Of a stretch of 64,000 nucleotides of DNA, positions 1 to 12,414 are shown in pieces. The stretch comes from Xanthomonas dyei (GTDB lineage Bacteria; Pseudomonadota; Gammaproteobacteria; Xanthomonadales; Xanthomonadaceae), in the NCBI RefSeq assembly GCF_002939865.1, contig NZ_MDEE01000020.1:1-64000 (forward strand), written 5' to 3'. The position numbers and the translations under genes are program-made. Each line of letters starts with the position of its first letter. Within the stretch, counting starts at the first letter, position 1. The notes under the pieces are model-generated. The model saw nothing but the letters and a program-made list of their open reading frames with translations, was not told where the DNA came from and did no database searches.

Positions 1-118
1 GCCCCGGTGACGCACACCGCCAAGGGGACGCCGTTGCGGTCGACGATCAGATGCCGTTTGCTGCCGAGTTTTCCACGATCGGTCGGGTTCGGGCCGGTGT
101 AGGCGCCCCCCGGGGGGC
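1..118 (-). CDS. IS5 family transposase, second frame (orfB), partial
   Basis: Downstream of a run of six C then six G (minus strand, 111-106 for the G run) the conserved transposase sequence continues in the -1 frame, including TGPNPTDRGKLGSKRHLIVD and GVPLAVCVTG, the catalytic-domain stretch of IS427-type transposases. A backward slip of one base in the G run joins orfA to this frame, as in the programmed -1 frameshift known for this group. The frame continues beyond the window. The start coordinate is the approximate junction, not a start codon. Confidence 0.7.
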
Positions 119-448
119 GGCCACACTGGCCGCGTCCAGACTCGCTCGGCTCAGATCCAACCGCTCGGCGCGCCGTAGCTCGGCCAGCAATACCTGATGC
201 AGACGATGCCACACACCGGCAGCTTGCCAATCGCGCAACCGGCGCCAGCAGGTCATGCCGCTGCCATAGCCGAGTTCGATGGGTAGGTCTTCCCAGGGAA
301 TGCCCGTACGCAAGACATAGACGATGCCGTTGAGGGCTTGCTGATCACTGATACGCGGCCGTCCACCTTTGGGCGAACGCTTCACGTGCGGAATCAGTGA
401 CTCGATGCGCTTCCACAGCGCAATGGGGATCTCTTTGCGACGTGTCAT
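47..448 (-). CDS. IS5 family transposase, first frame (orfA)
   Basis: This 133-codon frame encodes the N-terminal part of an IS5-type transposase, with the DUF4096-like region typical of IS427-group elements (LWKRIESLIPH near the start, GGRPRISDQQALNGIVYVLR around residues 28-47, then GIPWEDLP). After about residue 110 the product loses family resemblance because the conserved sequence continues in another frame. The start at 448 lies about 40 bases inside the presumed IS end. The product is probably functional only as an orfA-orfB fusion made by frameshifting. Confidence 0.8.
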   Translation of the reverse strand: MTRRKEIPIALWKRIESLIPHVKRSPKGGRPRISDQQALNGIVYVLRTGIPWEDLPIELGYGSGMTCWRRLRDWQAAGVWHRLHQVLLAELRRAERLDLSRASLDAASVAAPRGAPTPARTRPIVENSAANGI

Positions 449-502
449 GTACGCAACTTTGCCACCAGCGAGGCAAGATTCAAGGGGTTTTGTTAGCCGC
501 TC

Positions 503-1535
503 TTAGTCAATTGGTCGTCAAGGCACGTAATCAGCGCGCCTGCAATTGCGTGCAATGGGTGATGCCCCACCTTGCAGCAGGGGCGCCATATAAACACGCG
601 AGCAAGACAACACGCAGAGACCTCTGAAGCCTTAGATCCAATGCCTACGACCTAGTGTCTTCGGCCTTCTGCCTGCAGTTAACGCAGGTTGACTGCCTGG
701 TTGAACGCAGAAGTTTGACCATGCAACTTATTGTTCGCTTGTTGGCTGCAAGCGATAGCTGCAAGCGAAGAGAGTTCGCAGCCTGCCAAGCACATTCTCC
801 AACGGCCTGTTTTCCAACATCAGAAAAGATAAAGACGCACACCGAGGCGACAAGCAAAGCATGCGGACCGAGCGAAGTGGTAGCCGCCCACGGACAGGTT
901 GCCTCGACAGCGCCCCTCGGTGCCGACATCGGCGAGAGACGGGACCGGTCAGACCCAGCAACTACATGTCGGTTGCGATCTGTAGGTTGCGCCGCACTGC
1001 GGGGCGGCAGTACCAGCAACAAACTGATCGTCCTGCGGCATGTCCTGCCATCACTCAAATCACCAGCCAGCAACGACACTCGCGAACGGCACCTTGCGGC
1101 GGCCATCCGTTATCGCAGGCGATACCGTTGAGCAGAAGCGAGCGCTGCCATTTGCGCCGCTCGCGTTTCGCAAGATGTCGGAGCTTCCCGCGACCAAGCT
1201 ATCGATTGCATCTTTGTGCGTCTTCAACTCAGAAGCTCGTTTGCGCATTTTCAACCCACAGATTCGCCTGCCCCGAGCGTCGTAGGCTCACATCGTTGAT
1301 GAAAAACGTACGGCACGCCATGTCACCGGCGACAAGCGATCCAACAACCTCGATAGCGGAGGCCGCGACGGTCACGGCGATCAAGAAATAGCGTCGCGGG
1401 AAGGCATGAGTGCTGAGCAGTCCCAAAGCTCGAGCAACGCATGACATCCGCAGGCCGTCGCAAGCGAGGCATTCGCAGTGGCGGTAGTTTGACTGCCGGC
1501 TATCGACTGGCGCTGCGCGCGCCCACCAGATCAAA
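503..1535. other. About 1 kb without recognisable genes
   Basis: Several overlapping open frames exist on both strands (for example 655-1131 plus and 645-1106 minus), but none shows a recognisable domain, a good ribosome binding site or protein-like composition. The stretch lies between the insertion sequence and the tRNA terminator and looks like decayed or foreign DNA. No RNA gene or clear repeat was identified. Confidence 0.5.
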
Positions 1536-1572
1536 TAAAAACGCCCGCAAATCATTGATTTGCGGGCGTTTA
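1536..1572 (-). terminator. Rho-independent terminator after tRNA-Ser
   Basis: A perfect 15-base inverted repeat (arms 1540-1554 and 1556-1570, AACGCCCGCAAATCA and its complement) is followed on the minus strand by a T-rich tract (1531-1540 read in reverse). It begins about 7 bases after the tRNA 3' end, so it probably ends the csrA/tRNA transcript. Confidence 0.85.
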
Positions 1573-1578
1573 GAACAC

Positions 1579-1671
1579 TGGCGGAGCGAGAGGGATTCGA
1601 ACCCTCGATAGAGCTTTTGACCCTATACTCCCTTAGCAGGGGAGCCCCTTCAGCCGCTCGGGCATCGCTCC
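1579..1671 (-). tRNA. tRNA-Ser (GCT anticodon)
   Basis: On the minus strand the 93-base sequence starts GGAGCGATGCC and ends CGCTCCGCCA. The 5' GGAGCGA pairs with 3' TCGCTCC. The anticodon loop reads CTGCTAA, giving anticodon GCT for AGC/AGU serine codons. A long variable arm, as expected for class II tRNA-Ser, and a T-loop GGTTCGAATCC are present, and CCA is encoded. It lies downstream of csrA, the same arrangement as alaS-csrA-serV in enterobacteria. Confidence 0.96.
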
Positions 1672-1755
1672 AGTTTTTTGCGTCCTGCCGCGATGTCCGT
1701 GGCAGGCCGCGAAGAATACCGGGTAACAGGGGCTAACGTAAACCCTTTATGACGA

Positions 1756-1968
1756 TCAATTCGAAGAATCGTCGCCGTGATGCGCGCCAGAGGCGACCGG
1801 CTCGTCCCCACGTTGGATGCGCTGATAAATCTCTTCGCGATGCACAGCCACATCTTTGGGTGCGGTAATGCCAATACGCACCTGATTACCCTTGACGCCG
1901 AGCACGGTAACAGTGACCGAGTCGCCGATCATCAAGGTTTCGCCTACCCGGCGAGTGAGGATCAACAT
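1756..1968 (-). CDS. csrA: Carbon storage regulator CsrA/RsmA
   Basis: This 70-residue protein begins [16 protein letters not shown] and contains [20 protein letters not shown], the near-invariant RNA-binding core of CsrA. It binds GGA motifs in mRNA leaders and alters translation and stability. In Xanthomonas the family controls virulence, motility and biofilm formation. The start at 1968 is chosen over longer in-frame options because the family begins with MLIL and an AGGAG box sits about 9 bases upstream. The last 10 residues are a low-complexity His/Asp-rich tail. alaS lies 139 bases upstream and tRNA-Ser downstream. Confidence 0.97.
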
Positions 1969-2107
1969 TTTGCAAATCTCCTGGAACCGGTGGGTTTCCC
2001 ACCAGCATCGACGGTCTCGTGAGTGAGACGCGCCCTGGGTAAAGGGACTAGACCAGAAATGGTAGCGGGACATCCTGCTAGCCAGCAAGGCATAGCAGGA
2101 CGAGTGT

Positions 2108-4756
<2,649 letters not shown>

Positions 4757-4857
4757 GGGCTGGCATTGGGCGGGCGGCAATCCCGGTCACCCAATGACAT
4801 GTGGGCGCAGATGAGCGGAACAACCTTAAACCACGAAGGGTAGCAGGCCTGACGCCC

Positions 4858-5346
4858 TCAGTCCTCAAGGTCGAAGCGCGTGGCGCTACGAATACTGTTG
4901 CCATCGAAACCGCGCCGGACCAGCAGATCGGCGGCCTTGCGTCGCTGCGGCAGATCTAACGGACCCTGCTCGCCGAACCGGCGCCGGATCAGATCGCGTG
5001 CGTTCTCGGTCCAATCGCCTTCAAACGTCGCCATGGCAGCACTGATGGCCTCGCTATCCAGGCCATGGGTTCCGAGTTCGGCACGAATATGCAGGGGGCC
5101 ATAGCCCGAGCCCGCACGATTGCGCACCACCGCGGCAGCAAACCGGGTGTCGTCCTGCCAGCCCTCGTCCGCCAGCCGCTCCACCGCCGCCTGTGCGGCA
5201 TCTGGCTCGATACCGCGCGCCAACAGCTTGCGGTTCAATTCCTTGCGCGAATGCTCGCGTCGCACCAGCAGACCGAGTGCGCGCTGGACCGGCGTCTGCT
5301 CCTTGAACCGGCGCCCCCGCTTTGGTGCGGGCTCTTGCTCGTCCAT
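4858..5346 (-). CDS. recX: Regulatory protein RecX
   Basis: The 162-residue protein matches RecX, which binds the RecA filament and limits its extension and ATPase activity. The sequence is helical and repetitive, as expected for three-helix RecX repeats: [20 protein letters not shown], then [18 protein letters not shown], then [19 protein letters not shown]. It lies 251 bases downstream of recA on the same strand. The gap holds an imperfect hairpin that might modulate readthrough. Confidence 0.94.
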   Translation of the reverse strand: MDEQEPAPKRGRRFKEQTPVQRALGLLVRREHSRKELNRKLLARGIEPDAAQAAVERLADEGWQDDTRFAAAVVRNRAGSGYGPLHIRAELGTHGLDSEAISAAMATFEGDWTENARDLIRRRFGEQGPLDLPQRRKAADLLVRRGFDGNSIRSATRFDLED

Positions 5347-5414
5347 CGTGACGTGTCCCCGATCGCTAAATCAATGCGCCCTCCATGGCGCCTGCCCTCC
5401 TGGCCTTCGATAGA

Positions 5415-5461
5415 TCTATCGCGAGAAGCAACGGCACTGACTCCGCCGTCCCCGCGATAGA
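5415..5461 (-). other. Inverted repeat in the recA-recX gap
   Basis: TCTATCGCG (5415-5423) and its exact complement CGCGATAGA (5453-5461) flank a 29-base loop. On the minus strand a run of T precedes rather than follows the stem, so it is not a standard terminator for recA. It could be a weak attenuator of readthrough into recX, but that is inference. Confidence 0.3.
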
Positions 5462-5597
5462 AAAACGTGCTGGCTTACCGTTCCATCTGCAGCGAGATGT
5501 CGCCAAGCGCTTGAGCCCGTCATGCACTGCGAGCACATGACGGAGATAGTGCGTAGTCCTGAGAGGCTCGACAGCAATGGCTTGCTGCCGGCAGCGC

Positions 5598-6632
5598 TTA
5601 TTCCTTCTCGGCGTCGTCGCCCGCCTCGCGCGGAGCTTCGGCGGGCTGGAACTTCTCGCGCAGCTCGGCTTCGAGCTTGGCTGCCACCTGCGGATTGTCG
5701 CGCAGGTAACCACGTGCATTGTCCTTACCCTGGCCGATGCGCTCGTCGCCATAGCTGTACCAGGCACCTGCCTTTTCTACCAGCTTGGCTTCCACGCCCA
5801 TGTCGATCAATTCGCCCTCGCGGCTGATGCCTTCGCCGTAGAGGATTTCGGTCACGACCTGCTTGAACGGAGGCGCCAGCTTGTTCTTGACCACCTTGAT
5901 CTTGGTCTGGTTGCCGATGATCTCGTCGCCCTTCTTGATCGCGCCGATACGACGGATGTCCAGCCGCACCGAGGCGTAGAACTTGAGCGCGTTACCGCCG
6001 GTGGTCACTTCCGGGCTCTGACCCGGCATCATGACGCCGATCTTGTGGCGCAACTGGTTGATGAAGACCACCAGGGTGTTGGACCGCTTGATGTTGCCGG
6101 TCAGCTTGCGCAGCGCCTGGCTCATCAGACGCGCCTGCAGACCTGGCAGCTGGTCGCCCATCTCGCCTTCGATTTCCGCCTTCGGCGTCAGTGCAGCCAC
6201 CGAGTCGATCACCACAATGTCGACCGAGCTCGAACGCACCAGCATGTCGGCGATTTCCAGCGCCTGCTCACCGGTGTCCGGCTGCGACAGCAACAGGTCA
6301 TCGACATTGACGCCCAGCTTGGCAGCGTAGATCGGGTCGAGCGCATGCTCGGCGTCGATGAACGCAGCGGTGCCACCCAGCTTCTGACATTGCGCAATGG
6401 CCTGCAGGGTCAGGGTGGTCTTGCCCGAGGATTCCGGACCGTAGATTTCCACGACGCGGCCCTTCGGCAGGCCGCCGATCCCCAGTGCGATATCCAACAT
6501 CAGCGAACCGGTCGGAATGATTTCGACCGCTTCGATCACGCGATCGCCCATGCGCATCACCGAGCCCTTACCGAATTGCTTTTCGATCTGGCTCAGTGCG
6601 GCGGAAAGGGCACGCTTCTTGTTCTCGTCCAT
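5598..6632 (-). CDS. recA: Recombinase RecA
   Basis: The 344-residue protein is the strand-exchange recombinase and the co-protease for LexA self-cleavage. The Walker A motif GPESSGKT is at residues 65-72. The MAW and L1/L2 loop regions are intact, including [21 protein letters not shown]. The C-terminus is acidic (DDAEKE), which in the family restrains DNA binding. The start at 6632 ([13 protein letters not shown]) matches RecA family N-termini and is preferred to a 27-codon extension. lexA lies 172 bases upstream and recX follows. Confidence 0.98.
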   Translation of the reverse strand: MDENKKRALSAALSQIEKQFGKGSVMRMGDRVIEAVEIIPTGSLMLDIALGIGGLPKGRVVEIYGPESSGKTTLTLQAIAQCQKLGGTAAFIDAEHALDPIYAAKLGVNVDDLLLSQPDTGEQALEIADMLVRSSSVDIVVIDSVAALTPKAEIEGEMGDQLPGLQARLMSQALRKLTGNIKRSNTLVVFINQLRHKIGVMMPGQSPEVTTGGNALKFYASVRLDIRRIGAIKKGDEIIGNQTKIKVVKNKLAPPFKQVVTEILYGEGISREGELIDMGVEAKLVEKAGAWYSYGDERIGQGKDNARGYLRDNPQVAAKLEAELREKFQPAEAPREAGDDAEKE

Positions 6633-6804
6633 CTGGGTGATCCTTGTCAGTGATTTCGGTGTGGAGCAAATGTAGCGGCGGTGTATCGCACAGGCTGAGA
6701 CTGGCTGCGACACACTCAGATTAAGGTTGCGAACGTTGCGCTGGCAGCGGCGAATCCTGCAATGCCGGCTGGGAAAAACGCCAGCACAGGCATCGGTGCA
6801 GCCC

Positions 6805-7446
6805 TCAGCGATTGGGCCTCAACAGCCCGCAATACAGGCCTTCGATGGCGAAATCCTGATCCGGCAATACTTCGATCGGGGCGTAATCGGGGTTGCGTGG
6901 CAGCAGCCGGATGCGGTCCTTGCCGATCTTGAGCAACTTGACGGTGATTTCTTCATCGATCCGGGCCACCACGATCTGCCCCGAGCGCGCGTCGCGGGTA
7001 CGGTGGACACCGATCAGGTCGCCGTTGAAGATGCCTTCGTCGCGCATCGAATCGCCCTGCACCTTGAGCAGATAGTCGGGCGACGGCGAGAAGAACACCC
7101 GGTCGAGCACGACGAAGTCGTCCGACCCGATATCGGCGCCGATCGGCAGGCCCGCTGCCACGCGGCCTAGCACCGGCAGACGCAGCACGTCGTCGCGCAC
7201 TGGCTCGGCGACCGGCGGCGTCCGCGACTGCGCGCCCTGCCCGGCCAGCCGGATGCCGCGCGCCTGACCTGGGACACGGCGGATCGCGCCCGCCTGCTCC
7301 AGTGCCTCCAGGTGATACTGCGCGGCACGTACGCCCTTGAAGCCGAAGGCGCGGGCGATCTCGGTCTGCGAAGGCGGGACGCCGTCGGCGTCGATGCGCT
7401 CGGCGATCAAGGCCAGGATTGCTTGCTGGGTATCGGTCAGGTCCAT
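6805..7446 (-). CDS. lexA: SOS repressor LexA
   Basis: The 213-residue repressor has a winged helix-turn-helix DNA-binding domain (about residues 1-70, with [19 protein letters not shown]) and a C-terminal self-cleaving peptidase domain. The cleavage pair A98-G99 (RVAAGLPI), the nucleophile S133 (QGDSMRD) and the general base K170 (ITVKLL) are all present. The start at 7446 is chosen because MDLTDTQQ fits the family and because the operator lies immediately upstream, implying autoregulation. Xanthomonas species often carry a second lexA; only one is in this window. Confidence 0.96.
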   Translation of the reverse strand: MDLTDTQQAILALIAERIDADGVPPSQTEIARAFGFKGVRAAQYHLEALEQAGAIRRVPGQARGIRLAGQGAQSRTPPVAEPVRDDVLRLPVLGRVAAGLPIGADIGSDDFVVLDRVFFSPSPDYLLKVQGDSMRDEGIFNGDLIGVHRTRDARSGQIVVARIDEEITVKLLKIGKDRIRLLPRNPDYAPIEVLPDQDFAIEGLYCGLLRPNR

Positions 7447-7448
7447 GG

Positions 7449-7467
7449 TTAGTAGTATTACTACTAA
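7449..7467. promoter_or_regulatory. LexA operator (SOS box) of lexA
   Basis: TTAGTAGTATTACTACTAA is a perfect 19-base palindrome (9-base arms, one central base) two bases upstream of the lexA start codon. It matches the type of LexA box described for Xanthomonas, which differs from the E. coli CTGT-N8-ACAG box. Binding here would block lexA transcription or initiation until DNA damage. Confidence 0.93.
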
Positions 7468-7512
7468 CGACGCCATGCGCAATAGCCCAGCGGGCGAGAA
7501 CCCAGTCGACCG

Positions 7513-9189
7513 TTAGCGCCGGCTGCGCCAGATCGAGAACAGGATCCAGATGCCGCATACCCCGGCACCGATGAAGCCGCCCACGCCCAGCGCCAGCAGC
7601 CAGCGGCTGGCGCTGCCGCCGACGCTGTTCATGACGATCGACGAACCGATCACCAGGGCCGCGGTCACAATGCCCATGGTGAGCCGATTGGCGGCGCGGT
7701 CGACCTGCTCGCCGAACTCGCGCAGGGCGCGCGTTTCCACGTGCAGCTGCAACTTGCCGCGCCGTGCGGCCTGGATCAGGCGCTTGAGATCGCGTGGCAG
7801 ATCGCCGATCAGATCGATCGCGCCGGTCACGGTACGCCGGCTGCGACGCAACATCGCGCTGGGCGCATAGCGCTGCAACACCACGCGCTCCAGATACGGC
7901 CGCGCTTCGGTAGCCATGTCGAAATCCGGATCGAGCTGGCGCCCCATCCCCTCGAGGGTGAGAAAGGCCTTGATCATCAACGCCAGATCCGACGGCAGGG
8001 TCAGCCCGTGGTCGCGCAGGATGGCGGTGACATCACCGAGCATCGCGCCGATGCGTAGCTCTTTCAGCGGCACGCCGCGGTATTCGTCGACGAACGCGCC
8101 GATGTCTTGTTGCAGCCGCGCCTCGTCGATATCCAGGCTGGTGCCGGCCCACTCCAGCAACACATCGATCACGGCGTCGGCGTCGTAGCTCACCATGCCG
8201 TGCAGCAGCTGCGCGACCTGGAAACGGCGCTGTTCGGAGACGCGCCCGACCATGCCGAAATCGATGACGGCGATACGCCCGTCGCGCAGATAGAAAATAT
8301 TTCCCGGATGCGGGTCGGCGTGGAAGCAGCCGTCCTGCAGCACCATCTTGAGCACGATGCCGGCACCCGTGCGCGCAAGCGCCTTGCGATCCAGCCCAGC
8401 CGCATCGACCGACACCATGTCGCGCCCGGGGATGCCGTCGATGAACTCCTGCACATTGAGCGACTCGCAGGTCCACTGCCAATACACCGCGGGCACCACC
8501 ACCTGCGGGTCGTGCGCGAAATTGGCGGCAATGCGCTCGGCATTGCGGCATTCGGCAGCGAAGTCGAGCTCGCGCCGCAGCGACACGGTGAATTGCTGTA
8601 CCACTTCAGCCGGGCGGTAGCGCTTCAGATCCGGTGCGCGCGTTTCGACGATGTCGGCCAGCCGCGCGAGCAGGCGCAGATCCGCATCGATGGTGTCGCC
8701 GATGCCGGGCCGACGGATCTTCAAGACCACCGGCGTACCATCGGCCAGCCAAGCGCGATGCGTTTGCGCCAGCGACGCAGCGGCCAGCGGCTGTTCGTCC
8801 AATCGCGCGAACACGCTTTCCGGCTCTGCGCCCAATGCGGCGACCAATTGCGGCCGGATCTGTTCGAACGGCAATGCAGGGACCGCGTTTTGCAGTTCGC
8901 TCAGCTCTTCGATCCATTCCGGCGACAGCAAGTCGATACGCGTCGCCAGCACTTGCCCCAGCTTGACGAAGGTTGGCCCGAGCTCCTCCAGCGCACGACG
9001 CACACGCGTGGCGGCCGACATCCGCAAGCGGCCCTCGGCGTTGTTCCAGTGCAGCAACTTGCCGGCGCGTTCGAGCACGTCGGCCAACCCGATACGGCGC
9101 ACCACATCGCCAAAGCCGTATCGAATCAGGACCGAGGCGATTTCCTGCAGACGCCCGAGGTCACGCACAGTGCCAAGTGCCTCCCACAT
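7513..9189 (-). CDS. ubiB: UbiB/ABC1-family atypical kinase (AarF-like)
   Basis: The 558-residue protein belongs to the UbiB/ADCK family, whose members support ubiquinone biosynthesis. The KxGQ signature appears in FVKLGQVLATR, followed by the lysine of VVLKIRRPGI and the modified catalytic and metal-binding motifs HADPHPGN and VIDFGMVG. Two hydrophobic segments near the C-terminus (LTMGIVTAALVIGSSIVM and LLALGVGGFIGAGVCGIWIL) fit membrane anchoring typical of UbiB. It is 67 bases upstream of lexA on the same strand. It could be a UbiB paralogue rather than the ubiquinone-operon ubiB, since ubiE and ubiJ are not adjacent. Confidence 0.88.
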   Translation of the reverse strand: MWEALGTVRDLGRLQEIASVLIRYGFGDVVRRIGLADVLERAGKLLHWNNAEGRLRMSAATRVRRALEELGPTFVKLGQVLATRIDLLSPEWIEELSELQNAVPALPFEQIRPQLVAALGAEPESVFARLDEQPLAAASLAQTHRAWLADGTPVVLKIRRPGIGDTIDADLRLLARLADIVETRAPDLKRYRPAEVVQQFTVSLRRELDFAAECRNAERIAANFAHDPQVVVPAVYWQWTCESLNVQEFIDGIPGRDMVSVDAAGLDRKALARTGAGIVLKMVLQDGCFHADPHPGNIFYLRDGRIAVIDFGMVGRVSEQRRFQVAQLLHGMVSYDADAVIDVLLEWAGTSLDIDEARLQQDIGAFVDEYRGVPLKELRIGAMLGDVTAILRDHGLTLPSDLALMIKAFLTLEGMGRQLDPDFDMATEARPYLERVVLQRYAPSAMLRRSRRTVTGAIDLIGDLPRDLKRLIQAARRGKLQLHVETRALREFGEQVDRAANRLTMGIVTAALVIGSSIVMNSVGGSASRWLLALGVGGFIGAGVCGIWILFSIWRSRR

Positions 9190-9624
9190 CAGTGCACCGC
9201 CTGCGCAGGTTCGAAACGGGTGGCTGGCGCGCTACACGCCTGTGCGCAGGCCCCAACGTGAGCGATCTCTCGATGCGATCGCGCTGCCTTACGAACCGAC
9301 CGGTCCACTACGACAGGCCCACCAGCATCACGTCCCGGCAAGCCAGCCGCGTGACTCCCCGCCTCACGCCACGCAAGCCGGTGCACATGCATTGCAACAA
9401 CGCACGACGCACCAGGCGCGCTGCGCCGGATGAGGATGGATGGCAACGTATCGAACACGGCAGTGGGAAACGCGAACATCGGCACACAGGCTGGCGAACA
9501 GACTCTAGTTTGTAGCCGATCTCCCTGCCGCTGTCGCGCTTCTGTGCGCTGTGGGCTTAGCGTGGATTGTGCTGCGCACACTCTGCAGCTTCGACTGTGC
9601 AGCAGCCAGTGCGGCGTAGCGGCC
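9190..9624. other. Intergenic region without recognised genes
   Basis: This 435-base gap separates the UbiB-type gene start from the end of the TonB-dependent receptor. Open frames here are unconvincing. It should contain the promoter of the UbiB-type gene and the receptor's transcription end, but no clear hairpin or promoter could be picked out. Confidence 0.4.
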
Positions 9625-12150
9625 TCAATACCGCAGTCGCAAGGTCACGCCATAGGTGCGCGGCGCGCCGAGAAACGCATTCCAGGAGCCGGCCTGCAGC
9701 GGCGTATCGATGACGATCTGCCGATAGGTTTCGTTCCCCAGATTCTCTGCCCACGCTTCCAGCAGCCAGCGTTTGTCGTCGGCGCCGACGCCCACGCGTG
9801 CATTGAGCAGGGTGTAGCCCGGCTGCGCCTTCTGCGGATCCAAATCACTGCCGGCGTTGTACTCAGAAGTGTATTTGGCGCCGACATTGAAACAGCCGGT
9901 CAACCGATTGCCCACGGCATGCTCGTAGGTGACCGATAGATTCGCCGACCAGCGCGGCGCAAAGCTCAGGCGGCTGCCAGGCAACAACGCCAACTCTGTA
10001 TCCGGCAACGGGTCGTCGCCATACGTGGTGTCCGCATAGCTGAGCCCGCCTTGCAGCATCAGTCCGGGCAAGGCGCCCTGCCACAACAGTTCGGTGTCGA
10101 TGCCGCGCGAGACCACGGTAGGAATGGCGCGCACCACGAAGCTGGTGCCGAGGAAGTTATTGAGCTGGAAATCGCTGAAATTCTGGTAGAACAGCGTCGC
10201 GTTCAAGAGCAGGTTGCCGCCGAGCCAGGTGGTCTTGGCGCCGAGCTCATAGCTGTCCACGAACTCGCCTGGAAATGCGGTGTCATCGACCGGCAGGATG
10301 CCTTGCACGCCACTGGACAGACCATCGGACGACTGCACACGATCCAGGTTGAAGCCACCGGCCTTGTAGCCGCGCGCCGCCGACGCATAGGTCATCAACG
10401 CATCATTCCAGCGATACGCCAGCTTGGCGGTACCGGACCACGCGCGCTCGGTGAGGCGTTGTTCGGTCAGGCGACCGGCGTGGGCACTATTGGCCCACGG
10501 CAGGCAGGTGAAGCCGATCACCTGCGGCGCGATGGCCGGCACTGCAGCCGCGGGCACGCCACGTGCGGTCAACGCTGCGCCAATACGTCGCAACGCCACC
10601 GGACTCACGCTGCCATTGGGTGCGAAATAACTGGCGCACGCCGGGCTGCCATCTGGATTTTCGAACGCGGATCGCAGCGCCTTGTGTTCGTAGGTGTAAC
10701 GCAGGCCCACAACCACATCCAATGCGTCGGTGGCGTGCCAGGTGTTGTTGGTAAACAACGCCGCGCTGGTGCCATCTTGCCGAAAACGATCCTGGCTCCC
10801 CTGCCCGCGAAACAGGCTGCCCGCAGGCAGACCGGTGGCATCGGCCAGAAACCGCGTCGCATCGGCACGCGCAGCCAACGCCGGATTGACCCGTGCCAGT
10901 AGCACGCTGGACAGATAGGGTTCGTACGCACTGCCGAACCGATAGGATTCATTGCGATGCAGGGTTTCATCGGCGTAGAACGCGCCAACCAGCCAATCGA
11001 TGCTGTCGGTGGATCCGGCCAGGCGCAATTCCTGGCTGAAGGTGCGGAATTTGGTGAGCATCTCGTTCTCGCGGGGTTCGCGATAGAGGATGTCGGCCGC
11101 GCCATAGTCGAAATCCAGGCCGTTGACCGACTTCCAATCGCGCAGCGCAGTGATCGAGGTCAGCACCGCATGGTTTAGCCAGGGAGTCGCCCAATCGACC
11201 TGCGCCGATACACCGCGGTCCTGGATATCCTGCGCGGTGCTGCGATTGCTGTAGGCACGGCGGCGGGCCGGCTCCGCGCGCGGACTGGTGCCCTGCCCAC
11301 CCGGTGCCAATGCATCGATCAACGCAGCGGTCGGGCCACGCTCGGTGGTCACGGTGACGCAGCAATTTTCCTTGCGGCTGGTGGCATCGGCTGCCAGGTT
11401 GATATCCAGATCCTCGGTCGGTTCCCACAACAGCTGCACGCGCGCGGTCCGCAGGTTCTGGTCGCCATCATCGGTGGCGGTGCGTGGGCCGGCGCCGGTC
11501 ACCACCTGTTCGAACCCATCGCGACTGCGCCTGGCCGCATAGACGCGCAACGCGCTGGTTTCGCCGAGCGCATCATTGAACGCGCTCGCGACGCCTAGCG
11601 CACCGTAGTTGCCGGCGGTGAGTTCGGCATCGGCACTGCGGGTAAAGCTCGGTCTGCGCGTGACCACATTGATCACGCCGGCCGAGGTGTTCTTGCCGAA
11701 GACGGTGCCTTGCGGCCCTTTCAGCACTTCGATGCGTTCCAGCTCACCAAGGTCGGCGAAGCTCACGCCATTGCGTGCGCGCGCCACACCGTCGATGACC
11801 ACGCCGACCGACGATTCGAGCCCCGCGTTATCGCCAACCGTACCGATGCCGCGGATGCGCGCAGTGGTCTGCGCGGCGCTCTGGCTGCTGGTGACGATCA
11901 AACCGGGCACCAGCACCTGCAGTTCCTTGATGTCGTGCACGCCGCTGTCCTGCAACAGTTGCTCGGGCAAGACCGAGACCACTACCGGCACGTTCTGCAG
12001 CGATTCTTCGCGCTTTTGCGCGGTGACCTTGAGCGCAGACAGCGTCGTCGGCGTCTCATCCGCTGCGCTCTGTGCATACAGACAAGGCGCAGGCAGCGCA
12101 GCCAACAGTGCCAGCGTCAGCAAGGTGCAACGTTTCTGTTCGATTTTCAT
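9625..12150 (-). CDS. TonB-dependent outer-membrane receptor
   Basis: The 841-residue precursor has a signal peptide (MKIEQKRCTLLTLALLAALP, cleavage near CLYAQS), no N-terminal signalling domain, and a possible TonB box in TLSALKVTA. The plug follows, with EESLQNVPVVVSVLP, ARIRGIGTVG and the LKGPQGTVFGKNTSAGVINV stretch. The rest is a beta-barrel ending VTLRLRY with the terminal aromatic residue needed for outer-membrane assembly. Such receptors import siderophores, vitamins or plant-derived carbohydrates using TonB/ExbB/ExbD energy. The substrate is not evident, because no uptake, regulatory or glycan-degrading genes are adjacent. Confidence 0.93.
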   Translation of the reverse strand: MKIEQKRCTLLTLALLAALPAPCLYAQSAADETPTTLSALKVTAQKREESLQNVPVVVSVLPEQLLQDSGVHDIKELQVLVPGLIVTSSQSAAQTTARIRGIGTVGDNAGLESSVGVVIDGVARARNGVSFADLGELERIEVLKGPQGTVFGKNTSAGVINVVTRRPSFTRSADAELTAGNYGALGVASAFNDALGETSALRVYAARRSRDGFEQVVTGAGPRTATDDGDQNLRTARVQLLWEPTEDLDINLAADATSRKENCCVTVTTERGPTAALIDALAPGGQGTSPRAEPARRRAYSNRSTAQDIQDRGVSAQVDWATPWLNHAVLTSITALRDWKSVNGLDFDYGAADILYREPRENEMLTKFRTFSQELRLAGSTDSIDWLVGAFYADETLHRNESYRFGSAYEPYLSSVLLARVNPALAARADATRFLADATGLPAGSLFRGQGSQDRFRQDGTSAALFTNNTWHATDALDVVVGLRYTYEHKALRSAFENPDGSPACASYFAPNGSVSPVALRRIGAALTARGVPAAAVPAIAPQVIGFTCLPWANSAHAGRLTEQRLTERAWSGTAKLAYRWNDALMTYASAARGYKAGGFNLDRVQSSDGLSSGVQGILPVDDTAFPGEFVDSYELGAKTTWLGGNLLLNATLFYQNFSDFQLNNFLGTSFVVRAIPTVVSRGIDTELLWQGALPGLMLQGGLSYADTTYGDDPLPDTELALLPGSRLSFAPRWSANLSVTYEHAVGNRLTGCFNVGAKYTSEYNAGSDLDPQKAQPGYTLLNARVGVGADDKRWLLEAWAENLGNETYRQIVIDTPLQAGSWNAFLGAPRTYGVTLRLRY

Positions 12151-12414
12151 GCGTGTCCCCCCGACGGACGCCTGCGCGATGCGCTGCAGCCAATGCCGCA
12201 GCTGGCGCGAAACCTCACCTTAGCGATTTCGCTGCAATCCAAAGCGCGGGTAGCGGAATGCACGGAGCGCACGACGAATGCCGCCCCGCTAGGCATGCAT
12301 GCTAGCCATGCGTCGCATGCGGCATTACTCAGGGCACGTGGAGACTCGGCGGTTGCAATCACAGGGCGATCCGAAACCACGGCATTGATGGTTTCGATTG
12401 CCCGCTCTGATGAG

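Larger units (their letters stand above)
1..502 (-). mobile_element. IS5-like insertion sequence, partial (IS427-group type)
   Basis: The element runs off the left edge of the window. Its transposase frames read on the minus strand. The upstream boundary is placed at 502 because bases 486-502 read GAGCGGCTAACAAAACC on the minus strand, a terminal-repeat-like sequence about 40 bases upstream of the transposase start. A near-identical 17-mer occurs alone at 58630. The outer end and any target duplication cannot be judged because the other end is outside the window. The family assignment rests on the transposase sequence and the two-frame layout; the exact IS name is not determined. Confidence 0.75.

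Noticed and set aside
645..1391. Overlapping open frames in the 0.5-1.5 kb region
   Set aside because: Frames on both strands overlap each other, have no ribosome binding sites and no recognised domains, so none is called as a gene.
5415..5461. Rho-independent terminator for recA
   Set aside because: The stem is real, but the T run lies on the wrong side for a minus-strand transcript and the loop is long.
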